14,294 nt of DNA from Gymnopus androsaceus JB14 (GCA_009733575.1 ML770216.1:1-14294), one strand, 5' to 3'; positions 1 to 8,525 are shown, numbered from the stretch's first letter. Numbers and translations are program-made. Notes: generated by a model from the sequence alone, not told the origin.

Positions 1-1253
1 GATCTTTTTTTCTTTTTGTACGGAGGCATCGCTTCGGCTGGTCGCTCATGATGCAGAGGGAAAGATTGGTAGACGGTTGTTGTACATGGCGAAGGATCTA
101 CATTATCTGTTTCTCGTTCGTATATTATTCTAATGGATCATATTTTGCTTACACCTTTGTTGTGCAATTCCAAGTCTCATCTTATTTCCCTCGATGCTGT
201 TTTTGGAGGATGAGGTCACCATCTAGGTCAGCTCTGTTCACCTCCCTTCTTTCCGCTGCAAAGTTCGTACTATAGCGGTATGATAGTTCTGCATGATGAT
301 ATATTTAGGTCTGTGCAAGACATCCATATACGACAACCTCGTTCGACATTCGTGTCCAGCGGTATCCTTCAGCGCTAATCAACCTCTTCACCTCCCTACC
401 GTGCGCCTCAAGCACCTTGCGCATTCTTCTCAAACGTTCTATATACCCGGGGATACTGGCCTTGGTCATCTTCGCTGGTGTTTCGCAGGGAAATGCGATA
501 TTCATTGCCCACAACGTCTCTCCGGATTCCGACTATTAACTTGAATGTTATCGATCCATTGTCGTCTTCGATGATGCTTGACGGCCCGGATTTCACCTAC
601 CCAGGATCTATCGAACCGTCCCAGCATTGGATTAATGCGACGCGTGCAGCTTCCACAAATTTTGCGCCAACATAGAATGCACTAACTGGCGGCGCATCAG
701 CAGGTAATTCTGCTCCTCACCTGCGTTAAAGACTGTCCAGGGTATACATCTGGTCCGTTCAGACGAATGATATCAACAGTCTTCTACAGTAGAGTATGGT
801 CCGAGCTTACTATTGGAGACACTATTGGTTTCGATTATCTGGCGAAATATATTTCTACAACTCATCTCATGCGTTCGCGATAAACACTACTCTTGTATAG
901 CACTGAATCTGATCGGCAGTGGTAGACGCCATATATATGTACCTTTCGCAGTAGATACCGTCAGAAAAGCGAGGTAGACCAAAGCTAGATCTTGCTCTTC
1001 CGGAGTCTTCAGAAATGGTATTGAATGCACGATGGAAAATCAAGAAAATCACTGAAAATCCTCGTCCGAATAATACAAAGAACCTGCAAAAAATTGTGAT
1101 GGATTGATTAACAAATTGAGAACGAGCGAGAGTGGAAACGAAATAGGTAAGAATCGACATCAATACAATACTCAAGTACATAGTACACACAACAATCGAG
1201 CCATTCCAGATCCATTTTTCACATAGCTAGTCAAAAATCGGAGCCATGCCTTG
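1..1253. other. AT-rich flank without a supported gene
   Basis: I see no gene here that I can support. Minus-strand frames at 408-596 and 305-514 give short, fairly protein-like hydrophilic peptides (the latter holds the string REVKRLISAEGYRW) but lie in different frames and have no recognised domain. They could be exons or remnants of a decayed gene. A minus-strand frame at 867-1190 is hydrophobic and AT-driven and looks like noise. The part at about 860-1253 lies directly downstream of the minus-strand stop at 1254 and may be the 3' untranslated region of that gene. Confidence 0.4.
305..596 (-). other. possible decayed coding remnant, function unknown
   Basis: Two overlapping minus-strand frames (596-408 and 514-305) each read as plausible soluble protein, the first acidic and the second basic with an Arg/Lys-rich helix-like stretch. 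Switching from the first frame to the second near position 450 would make one longer product, so this may be a gene remnant with a frameshift or an unseen intron. I do not recognise the product and no neighbour suggests a role. It may equally be chance. Confidence 0.2.
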
Positions 1254-1443
1254 TTACGAGCGACCTTCCATGTAGCTTGCAAAAGGGTTATTTGGCATGA
1301 AAGCCCTCGGTTGCTGCTGGATGCGCTCTTCAATCGGAACTGAATATTCCACCTCTTCCTGCCGGTATTGCTCCTCGGACTGCTCAGAATAATTCTGACC
1401 ATCCAAAGAGCTTTCATGGTATGACTGATATCCAACATCATGA
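1254..1443 (-). CDS. C-terminal exon of an unknown host-like protein
   Basis: On the minus strand, a good acceptor (C-rich tract ending in CAG, with its G at 1444) precedes a reading frame that runs to a TAA at 1254. It encodes about 62 residues rich in Gln, Glu, Ser and Tyr (for example SEQSEEQYRQEEVEYSVPIEE) ending in ASYMEGRS, typical of a disordered fungal protein tail. No domain is recognised. The frame also runs upstream to an ATG at 1499, but that part is less protein-like and stops six bases from the MITE-like element, so I prefer an exon starting at 1443. Its upstream exons must lie beyond the transposon nest; the minus-strand exon around 7450-7750 is a candidate (see findings). Expression is not shown by sequence. 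Confidence 0.35.
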
Positions 1444-1505
1444 CTGGGGGGGTGGCCGCAAGCGGCGAAGGGCCAAACCTTTTGAAATCGGAGATGCATG
1501 TTATA

Positions 1506-1539
1506 CCAGGCTTCCAGAAGCTCCCCCAGAAGTTCGCCC
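1506..1539 (+). repeat. left terminal inverted repeat of the MITE-like element
   Basis: This 34-bp stretch matches the reverse complement of 6947-6980 at 24 positions, including CAGGC near the outer end and CGCCC at the inner end. It follows TA at 1504-1505. Confidence 0.55.
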
Positions 1540-1744
1540 GAATTAGTGCAGATTGAGACCCAGATTTAATGAATCCTTGGCTGCTTTTAGTGTAAAGTAG
1601 GCCTCAAAGCTCAAAGCCTTACTTGTTATAGCATAAATTAGACCCAGAGGAGGATTTGGAGTCAAGCATACCTGGATAGACATAACAGCATGAAAAAGGA
1701 CTTCAAGACTCCGGTGCACCAAAGACTGTTCAGAAACCACAGAA

Positions 1745-1749
1745 AAACA
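1745..1749. repeat. target site duplication, left copy (AAACA)
   Basis: Five bases directly outside the LTR starting at 1750, identical to 6856-6860. Five bp is the usual duplication length for copia integrases. Confidence 0.92.
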
Positions 1750-2073
1750 TGTGATTTTCCTATAGACTTCGTGAGTACAACGAGGGCCTCAGTCAAGATG
1801 ATGGAACTCATTATATTACCTATAGACTTCGTGAGTACAACGAGGGCTATAGGTATCGTCAATATATATATGTAGAAGTAGTAAATGGAGTCGCTTACCC
1901 TCAGTCAAGATGATGGAACTGAGGAAAGCGACGAATCGAGGAACCGAGCCTTATATACTACGAAAACGGTCCATTGACAAATAAACAACCAAATAAGAAC
2001 ATAGAGCCAAATAAGGAAACTTCGTAATCAAATAACAAACACACGACGCCACAACGCCCATCAACATTTAACA
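1750..2073 (-). repeat. 3' LTR of the copia element
   Basis: 324 bp, beginning TGTTAAATG and ending in ATCACA in element orientation. It pairs with 6532-6855 with ten substitutions and no indel. It holds two interleaved internal repeats: a 29-bp unit at 1759-1787 and 1819-1847, and a 22-bp unit at 1787-1808 and 1899-1920. The pol stop codon (2061-2063) lies inside it. Confidence 0.97.
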
Positions 2074-5000
2074 CTCCCCCTGGAGTCGTGATACCACCAA
2101 TCTAATCCCAGAGCAGTAACAATGTGACGATGCTTCTCCTTCGGCAATGACTTCGTCATGATGTCAGCCAAGTTCTGAGACGACGCGACAGGATAGATGG
2201 ACACCTGTCCTTCCTTGACGGCATTGCGGATGAAGAAGTATTGAATATCGATATGCTTTGCCAAATCGTGTCCCTTTGTCGTTTCGGATAGCGCGATCGA
2301 CCCCAAGTTATCAACAAGCAAATCCATTGGTCCTCCCACGTCCAGATCCACCTCTCGCATCCAGCTTGCCATCCAGATTGCCTGCTGCACACATTTTGCC
2401 AACGCAATATATTCAGACTCCGTTGAGGATAACGAAACTAAGCTTTGCTTCTTTGAGGCCCACGCGACTGGACAACCGTTCATTAGGAATATGTAACCAG
2501 AAGTTGAACATTGCATTGCTTTACACCCAGCCCAGTCCGCATCCGAATAACCCACAGTCGAGACCTTCTTATCGGTGACTGGCTTGTATTTCACACCGTA
2601 GTGAAGCGTCATCATAATGTATCGGCAAAGTTTGATTAGAAGATCCCAGTCCTCGGGAAAAGGTGCGTTCTGAACGGTCGCTAACGTTGAACATCCATAG
2701 CTAATGTCTAGCCTCGTGCAACCACTCCCCCATTGGCAACAACCCAGGAGTCCTCGGTATGGTTTGTCGCTCATGAAGGCTTCATCTTCCTTCGAGCGGC
2801 TACCCCGAGCAGGGATAGAGAAACCAGGAGGTAAAGGTGTGTAGAGCGGTTGAAGATCATCAAGAATTCCGAAGTATTTGAACACTTTTAGGAAAAACGG
2901 AGCTTGGGTGACACCAATCGAACCATCAGGCAAGTAGTCGATTGTCAGACCTAGAAGAACATTCTTATCTTTGATGTCCTTCAGGTCCCAAATTCTGAAG
3001 CCACGGATAGCATCCTCAGCTTCCTTGCTGTCAGTCGATACTGCAAAAATGTCGTCGGTATGAACAGAAGTGATGGTTCTGCGACCAGTGGTAGGGTCAA
3101 ATCTCAAACGAATGCAAGGATCGGCGCGTGAAGACTTGAAACCTAGTTTCTTGAATTGATCCTCCAGCTCGTTGTACCAGATGTGGCCCACTTGTACCAT
3201 GCCATACAAAGGTCTTTGCATCAGGCAGACTTTCGACTCCTCCCCCGCCTGAGCAAAACCTGTTGGCTGTCGCATGTACACCGGAGGCTCCTTCAGTAAA
3301 GAACCGTTCAAGTATGCCAGTGAAAAATCCCACTGACTCGTCTCTAGGCCCAAACCAACCCCAACTGCCATTAGCATTCGAACTGATTCCATTCAGGCTA
3401 CCATCGACCAACTCTTGTCGTAATTCACACCCACAATCTGCATGTCACCCCTCGCCACATATCGCGCCTTGGTCTTCAAAACCTTTCCCTCTCCATCAAC
3501 CTTTAAATCATAAACCCACATTCCTTCAAGTATACGTTCACCGTTCGGAGCATCCACCAGAGTCCAGACGTTACGGTCTTTCAGACCGTTAATTTCTGCT
3601 TCCATAGCAGGCAACCACCTGTCTGGATCACGCATGGCCTCCCTATAGGACGAAGGAATCACGATATCCCCTCCTCCTTTCACAGCGCTTGCTAAAGCAA
3701 GTATGCATTCTTCCCTTTCCCTTGATCTCCGCTCTTCTTCTAAAACGTTTATAGCCAACACCGCAACGTTAGCCCATTCAAGCTCGTCAGCCTTTGCATT
3801 TTCCTCCTCATTCATGTATTCCATCGACCAAAGAAGCGCAGGGGAAGGGTTCGAAACTCTTCCAGATCGTTGTAGAGTGGGCTCGGGGCTATCAGATGCT
3901 GGATGAGGTTCTGGAGTTTGCGGACGAGCACCGGATTCATCTGTGGCGGGCACATCTGCGACATTTTCAAGGAGATCCTCATCCCCCGCATCTTCAACAA
4001 TATTTTGCTGAGTTCGTCTCAGCGTTCCCTCTTCGAAGACCATGTCTCGTACCAGATATACACTCTTCCTCTCAGGATCGTATACCCAATAACCACGAGC
4101 ACCGAGGTACCCCACCATGTATCCGCACCATGCCTGACGTCCCAACTTCCCCTCCTTTCGATCCAAATCCTTAACCCAGACTTTCGACCCCCATTTCCGA
4201 AGGTGCAACATGTCCAGTATATCCGAACTCTTCCACTTCTGCCAAGGAACCTTTCCGGGGTGACGCATCGTTGGGATAAATCCTCGGATGTAACACTGAG
4301 CAGCGGCAGCTTCTGCCCAAAACCTTTTATCGAGATCAGAGTCCTCCAACATAGCTCGAGTGCCCTCAATAATGGTTCTGTTTGCACGTTCTACCTACCC
4401 ATTTGCTGCAGAAGAATCCTTCGGGACACGCTCAATTACGATCCCCTTCTCGTTACAGAATTCCTCAAACCACTTGTTGTCAAATTCTTTGCCAAGGTCA
4501 ATGCGAAACACGCGGACTTTCCAACTCGTCTGCGTCTCTGCCATTGCAACGAAGATTTTAACGAGAGACAATATCTTCGCAGCATCCTTTGTCGCAGAAA
4601 AATATGGGAACGGGATGCCGGTACCATCATCGCATGCCAGCATCATGTATACCGCACCACCGAGACTGGTAGTCCATGATCTCCCCCACAAGTCGAGGCT
4701 TACACGATCCAGCGGCTCTGACGACGGGACAACAACAGCATTGAACGGTCTTCTAGTTGCCTTGGTGAGCAAACAGACTTCGCATTTTCCGCACACCGTC
4801 AAATTGGAGATATTCAATCCCCCAACTAACTCTTTCTTTGCCATCATGCGCACAGTGTTTATGTCGGCATGGCCGAATCGCAAATGCCACATTTTGAGTG
4901 AGCATGGCACATTCATAGACCTCGACTTTACGCTGATGGCTGCGATAGGTTCCAAAGCTTCAAGAACCTCGACTTTGTACAAATGATGCCGAGCTTTCTC

Positions 5001-5444
5001 AAAAGCCAATCGACCATCAACCACAATCTTCCCAAACTTATCCTTTACAGTTAAGATCCCGCTCCCCCACGTCCCTCGGTATCCCAAAACATCCATTGCC
5101 GGCAGCGACAATAGATTCATCGAGAAGGACGGCGTATGTGAAGCAGGAAAATGAAGCTTGTTTACCACACCCTCCGAGGTTTGTACATGAAGCTCTACGA
5201 TTCCCCGACCCTCAATTACGAATTGACTGCCATCTCCTTCAGTAGCCATACGACCAACGATACGGACGGGCGTGTATTCAACGAACAAACGTTTATCGCG
5301 AATACACCATTCAGAAGCGGCGCTATTGATGTAGGTAGGAACACGATCATTTGATTGCAAAGGAGATGAGGACGGAGACGAGGATGATAACGTAGACATT
5401 AAGACAGTAGGTAGCGAATAATATGACAAATCATGATTTACCAT
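2061..5444 (-). pseudogene. pol: copia Pol: protease, integrase, RT, RNase H; two stops
   Basis: One continuous frame of about 1127 codons, counted from an ATG at 5444 (the true entry from gag is uncertain), to a TGA inside the 3' LTR. Protease region near residue 40 reads INSAASEW where copia proteases have D-S-G-A, so the catalytic Asp appears to be Asn. The integrase zinc region (WHLRFGH, then CGKCEVC) is followed by catalytic Asp at about residue 251 (SLDLWG) and 316 (RIDLGKEF) and Glu at about 352 (VERANRT), exact DD35E spacing. A TAG at 4395-4397 (residue 350) stops the frame two codons before this Glu. A TGA at 3393-3395 (residue 684) stands where relatives have Arg-Leu-Glu-Ser. RT keeps Asp in WDFSLAYLNG and the TDD box (about 797). 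RNase H keeps YSDADWAG, SSTESEY, VDN and KHIDIQYFF. Frame and domains are otherwise well preserved, so the inactivation is recent or partial. Confidence 0.95.
2074..2082 (-). promoter_or_regulatory. polypurine tract at the 3' LTR
   Basis: The minus strand reads AGGGGGAG directly upstream of the TG that opens the 3' LTR at 2073. A purine run here primes plus-strand DNA synthesis in LTR retroelements. It is short and lies inside the pol reading frame. Confidence 0.7.
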
Positions 5445-6444
5445 GGTAAGGCCTTCTAGAAGGGCATGGGTCAGCCACCGCAACATGATTTGAAGTAGTA
5501 GACGCACCACCACAACCGAAATCAAAAGTCGCAGCTGCAATGATCTGCTTGACAGAGGAAGTTCCGCTGGAGGTCGCGGCAGCAGCTGGCTTCGCTGAAT
5601 CGGGATTCCGTTTCCACCAAGCGGGAGCACGGTGCTCAGCACCACCACCGGGCAACCAACACTGCTTGTGACTGTGGCCTGGACGCTTGCAGTTATCGCA
5701 GATGAAAGGTTTCCTCCCGTATGTAGTATTCGTAACAGTGGCGAGAGCAGATGAACTGTCGGATTTGAAACCTGAAGCCAATCGAAGTTGGACATCATAT
5801 TCTTCGAGAAAATGTTTGATTTCAGAGTATGAGTGTGAACCGTGATTCTGAATGATCCAAAGATGGGAAGGGATAGGCAAAGAACTAAGAAAGTAGCCAC
5901 GGAGTTCGTCATCGGTAACGGTGCACCCAGCATCCGAAGCATCTTGACAAAGAGCCTCAAGCGCACCAAAGTGTTTCTTGAAAGCCGTTCCCTCGATGTA
6001 CTTGAGCTGACGGAGACGTTCCGTAGCAAGGGTACGGTTTGCAGCGCTTTGCTTGTTGTACTCGGTCGACAACTTGACCCACATTTGGTTTGCAGTAAGC
6101 TCAGCACCCAAGTTGATTGAGCGAGGATCGCGGATGTTCTGGTACAAGATTCCAGCGAGACGACCATCACGAAGTTCCCATTCCTGCTCGGAGGGATTGG
6201 GCGAGTTGACTGGAGTGGAGACTGGAATGAGAGCAGCTTGAGCGGTACCAGCAGCAAGAACGGTGGGAGCAGCATTTTGTGCAGGACAGATGATGGTTCC
6301 GAGGAGGTATCCAGTCATTCCGTAAGAGCGAGCAACGCTCTTGACGTGATCATGAAAAGCGGCCCAATTCGAAGCGCCTTTCAGCTGCTTCTCCTTGGGG
6401 AAGGAGATAAGAGACGGTAATTGGGTAGACGGCGTGGAGCTCAT
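5431..6444 (-). CDS. gag: copia Gag (nucleocapsid polyprotein)
   Basis: About 337 residues from ATG at 6444 to the stop at 5431. An in-frame ATG at 6486 exists, but the product from 6444 (MSSTPSTQLPSLISFPKEKQ) begins like other copia Gags, just before the conserved L-x-G-x-N-W-x-x-F motif (KGASNWAAFHDHV). The middle has the usual helical Gag core (ANQMWVKLSTEYNKQSAANR, LRQLKYIEGTAFKKHF). Near residue 249 is a CCHC knuckle, CDNCKRPGHSHKQCW (C-x2-C-x4-H-x4-C), for RNA packaging. The frame is open with no internal stop, unlike pol. Gag would form cytoplasmic virus-like particles around the element RNA. A gag frame that ends before protease, with pol in the +1 frame, could reflect a programmed shift or a mutation. 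Confidence 0.93.
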   Translation of the reverse strand: MSSTPSTQLPSLISFPKEKQLKGASNWAAFHDHVKSVARSYGMTGYLLGTIICPAQNAAPTVLAAGTAQAALIPVSTPVNSPNPSEQEWELRDGRLAGILYQNIRDPRSINLGAELTANQMWVKLSTEYNKQSAANRTLATERLRQLKYIEGTAFKKHFGALEALCQDASDAGCTVTDDELRGYFLSSLPIPSHLWIIQNHGSHSYSEIKHFLEEYDVQLRLASGFKSDSSSALATVTNTTYGRKPFICDNCKRPGHSHKQCWLPGGGAEHRAPAWWKRNPDSAKPAAAATSSGTSSVKQIIAAATFDFGCGGASTTSNHVAVADPCPSRRPYHGKS

Positions 6445-6517
6445 GATTAAGATTTTGACAACGGCGAGGCAGTGAAGGTAATCCAAAAGTCTATTTGGCG
6501 AGATGAAGAACAGCTAT

Positions 6518-6531
6518 TCTGACTGCGAATC
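6518..6531 (-). promoter_or_regulatory. putative primer-binding site (half-tRNA type)
   Basis: This segment is directly inside the 5' LTR. It lacks the TGG expected for pairing with a tRNA 3' CCA end. Instead the plus strand reads TCTGACTGCGAATC, which looks like a tRNA anticodon arm (5' stem TCTGA, seven-base loop CTGCGAA, then TC) resembling tRNA-Arg(ACG). Drosophila copia is known to prime from an internal, anticodon-cleaved half tRNA (initiator Met, about nt 1-39), so this architecture is plausible. The tRNA identity is from memory of eukaryotic tRNA-Arg sequences. Confidence 0.4.
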
Positions 6532-6855
6532 TGTGATTTTCCTATAGACTTTGTGAGTACAACGAGGGCCTCAGTCAAGATGATGGAACTCATTATATTA
6601 CCTATAGACTTCGTGAGTACAACGAGGGCTATAGGTATCATCAATATATATATGTAGAAGTAGTAAATGGAGTCGCTTACCCTCAGTCAAGATGATGGAA
6701 CTGAGGAAAGCAACGAATCGAGGAACCGAGCCTTATATACTATGAAAACGGTCCGTCGACAAATAAACAACCAAATAAGAACATAGAGCCAAATAAGGAA
6801 ACTTCGTAATCAAAAAACAAACACACGACACCACAACACCCGTCAACATTTAACA
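6532..6855 (-). repeat. 5' LTR of the copia element
   Basis: 324 bp partner of 1750-2073, upstream of gag. It carries the same interleaved repeats and a TATA element, and would supply promoter and R/U5 functions. Confidence 0.97.
6732..6739 (-). promoter_or_regulatory. putative TATA box of the 5' LTR
   Basis: The minus strand reads TATATAAG here (same element at 1950-1957 in the other LTR), about 290 bp upstream of the gag ATG. Position and sequence fit a retrotransposon core promoter; the transcription start is not determinable by eye. Confidence 0.5.
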
Positions 6856-6860
6856 AAACA
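6856..6860. repeat. target site duplication, right copy (AAACA)
   Basis: Identical to 1745-1749 and directly outside the LTR that ends at 6855. Confidence 0.92.
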
Positions 6861-6946
6861 TGCATTTGGTGTATTGAAAGTCATAATCCTTGTCCAAATT
6901 AGTGTAAATTAGGCCAAAATGGTATGTAAAAAAAGTTAACCTGGCT

Positions 6947-6980
6947 GGGCGGGGCTCTGCAGGAGCTTCTGAGGGCCTGT
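6947..6980 (-). repeat. right terminal inverted repeat of the MITE-like element
   Basis: Reverse complement partner of 1506-1539, followed by TA at 6981-6982. The repeat is GC-rich in an otherwise AT-rich region, which makes a chance match less likely. Confidence 0.55.
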
Positions 6981-6982
6981 TA

Positions 6983-7322
6983 GACTGTCTTGCAATAATT
7001 TACTTAGTTGGAGATGTATAGCAAGTGATTAAATTGAAAGTTATGGGTTTGTTCTAACACTGAGCAGAAGGCACTCAGAAATGACTAATATTGAAGGTCT
7101 TGCATTTAACAAGAAGCCTGAATATGGCCTGCTTCTGATTAATTGGAAGTGATACAAAATGAGATTGAAGGTAGGATATTGCAAACAAGAGGCAGCAAAG
7201 AGGCAGGGAAGGAAGTAGAAGAGAAGGGAATGTTATGATCTTTGCTATCATACCATAGTGTATAGTTGCGGGATAAGTACTCGAACGGGATGGACTAATG
7301 ATGATGGAAAAAAAAGAATGCA
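6983..7322. other. AT-rich intergenic or intronic DNA, no gene seen
   Basis: No supported coding frame, RNA gene or repeat pair. There is a short purine-rich stretch at about 7190-7230 on the plus strand and a small imperfect fold-back at 7112-7136. It separates the MITE-like element from the end of the minus-strand gene at 7323. Confidence 0.5.
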
Positions 7323-7919
7323 TTAAGAACGACGGGCGCTTGTTGGGCGCTCATCTGAGTTGTCCATGCTAAGGTTAGGGCTTCCTTATAGGGACCGTGT
7401 GAATGGTTTGGAAACAACACGCACTTTACGTTCTTGTAAGGAGCCAAACCTAAAGGTTCGGCAATGATACTGAGCATTGAAGCTCTGATCAGCACTCGCA
7501 GGATACCAACCATGCTGACCACCCTCCTCAATCACAGTAGGCCACGCAGGGCCACGCGGGGAGCCGCTATACCCTCGACCATATTGATCACCCTCAGTAT
7601 TAGGGTACGCAGGAGTTGGACCACGCGAAGAACTGCTAGAGCTTTCGTCAGAATGCCTTCGAACACGATTGGCAGCAGGAGGGAGATGAGCGCCTCGGTG
7701 AGGTCCCATATCTTCGCGACCACGACTGGAACTGCGAGGTTCATCAGCTAGGTAAACGGTGAAGTTAGATACATTAGTATCGGTTCCGAAGAATGGACCC
7801 ACAATAATAGTGAGTATGTGAAGGCAGCCGCGTGAACACATGGATGCCGTGTTTTCGCGAATAAGGAAATTCAATGGTTCGGGTTTTCCCCATGCTCTCT
7901 CTCTCTTCTTGACCTCCAT
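7323..7919 (-). CDS. intron-containing unknown host-like protein (disordered)
   Basis: The best supported part is the minus-strand exon at about 7747-7430, encoding a Ser/Arg/Gly/Pro-rich stretch (VRRHSDESSSSSSRGPTPAY, then GDQYGRGYSGSPRGPAWPTV). A strong acceptor (branch-like TCTAAC, then TTTACCTAG with its G at 7748) opens it. At the other end a GTAAAG donor at 7429-7424 faces CCTAAC and acceptors with G at 7369 or 7355; using the latter gives a short tail ending PTSARRS and TAA at 7323-7325. The frame continues upstream without a stop to ATG 7919, but whether that part is exon or holds an intron is unclear; a GTGGGT donor at 7802 does not fit the reading phase. No domain recognised. It is divergent from the YR-element gag at 8036, with 116 bp between. 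Confidence 0.4.
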
Positions 7920-8525
7920 CTACCTCTCTCGAAATTTATACTCTCCGTATGAATATTCAACGCAATTGTTTCCAAACACATCAACGTATCTTTTCACCAA
8001 ATTTCACGTGAATTGCCCAATTCCTTCACCTCATTATGACCGATTCCTCTTTCAACCAGCGCAGCCTCCACGTACGCGGACCCAACGGCAGAGTACTTCC
8101 TACCTCTGCTAGTAGCGATACCAACTTCATTGAACATCAGGGCGAGCAAGACGAGCAATCTCAGAACGCTGCTGCGCTCAACCGCCTTCTCTCCCCACTC
8201 CCAAGCGGTACCACTGCTTCGGACCCCAGTGGTGCTAACCAAGCCTGACCCCAGCCTGTCCGGAGGCCTCTCTCGGCCTGGAGACATGACATGCATTCCT
8301 CGAGCCAACCCTCTAACTCGAACACTGCTTCGGCAGAATCAACCGATGAGGGCGCTCTTGGGAATACGCAGTGTTCCCCCCGCACACGGGAACGCTCCAC
8401 TCGTTCTTTCACTCGCTTTACCGAGAGTGAGGAGGACCCCCTGGGGCGGGACTACCATGTCGAGCGCACGACCTTTGAATTCGAGGAACCTGATCCATTT
8501 CCGAATTCTGCTCGAGTCTCCTTGG

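Larger units (their letters stand above)
1750..6855 (-). mobile_element. Ty1/copia LTR retrotransposon, complete but with broken pol
   Basis: The element is 5106 bp: two 324-bp LTRs in direct orientation enclose gag and pol on the minus strand in the order Gag, protease, integrase, RT, RNase H. Integrase before RT defines the copia (Pseudoviridae) group. The element is flanked by an exact 5-bp duplication AAACA (1745-1749 and 6856-6860), so it inserted as one unit and has not recombined. LTRs differ at 10 of 324 positions, indicating insertion some time ago, with dating complicated by CpG decay. Pol has two in-frame stops and gag and pol lie in different frames, so this copy is probably unable to move by itself. 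It interrupts the MITE-like element. Confidence 0.97.
1506..6980. mobile_element. MITE-like DNA transposon split by a copia insertion
   Basis: Positions 1506-1539 and 6947-6980 form imperfect terminal inverted repeats (24 of 34 positions match by my hand alignment, with a perfect core AGAAGCTCC plus its flanking C). Each end is bordered by TA (1504-1505 and 6981-6982), as expected for a Tc1/mariner-type target duplication. With the copia element and one copy of its 5-bp duplication removed, the element is about 364 bp and has no coding capacity. A motif like AATTAGTGTAAATTAGGCC recurs in the same orientation at about 1540-1560, 1585-1603 and 6896-6915, with a weaker copy near 1632. I infer a non-autonomous MITE; family assignment is uncertain because the repeats are imperfect and a 2-bp duplication is weak evidence. 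Confidence 0.55.

Noticed and set aside
867..1190. 107-codon minus-strand frame
   Set aside because: AT-driven hydrophobic residues without domain or start context; likely 3' untranslated or intergenic DNA.
3903..4986. Long plus-strand frames (258 and 208 codons) opposite copia pol
   Set aside because: They are antisense shadows of the integrase region, which has clear conserved motifs on the minus strand.
5600..6275. Upstream open part of the pol frame starting at an ATG at 6275
   Set aside because: It overlaps gag in another frame and is low-complexity Leu/Ser/Pro sequence; gag in this region has the conserved core and knuckle.
6514..6531. A tRNA gene next to the copia LTR
   Set aside because: Only the anticodon-arm-like segment is present; no acceptor, D or T arms follow.
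7112..7136. Imperfect palindrome as a hairpin or MITE end
   Set aside because: Only a 6-bp perfect outer stem; it resembles the nearby inverted repeat weakly and could be chance.
7532..7744. Minus-strand hydrophobic 70-codon frame
   Set aside because: It is the alternate frame of the Ser/Arg/Gly-rich exon, and its hydrophobic character follows from frame-shifted repeats of Ser and Arg codons.
8208..8254. Possible short intron removing the TGA at 8246
   Set aside because: Borders exist (GTACCA...CCCCAG with CTAAC), but splicing changes phase and runs into a stop; a nonsense change fits better.
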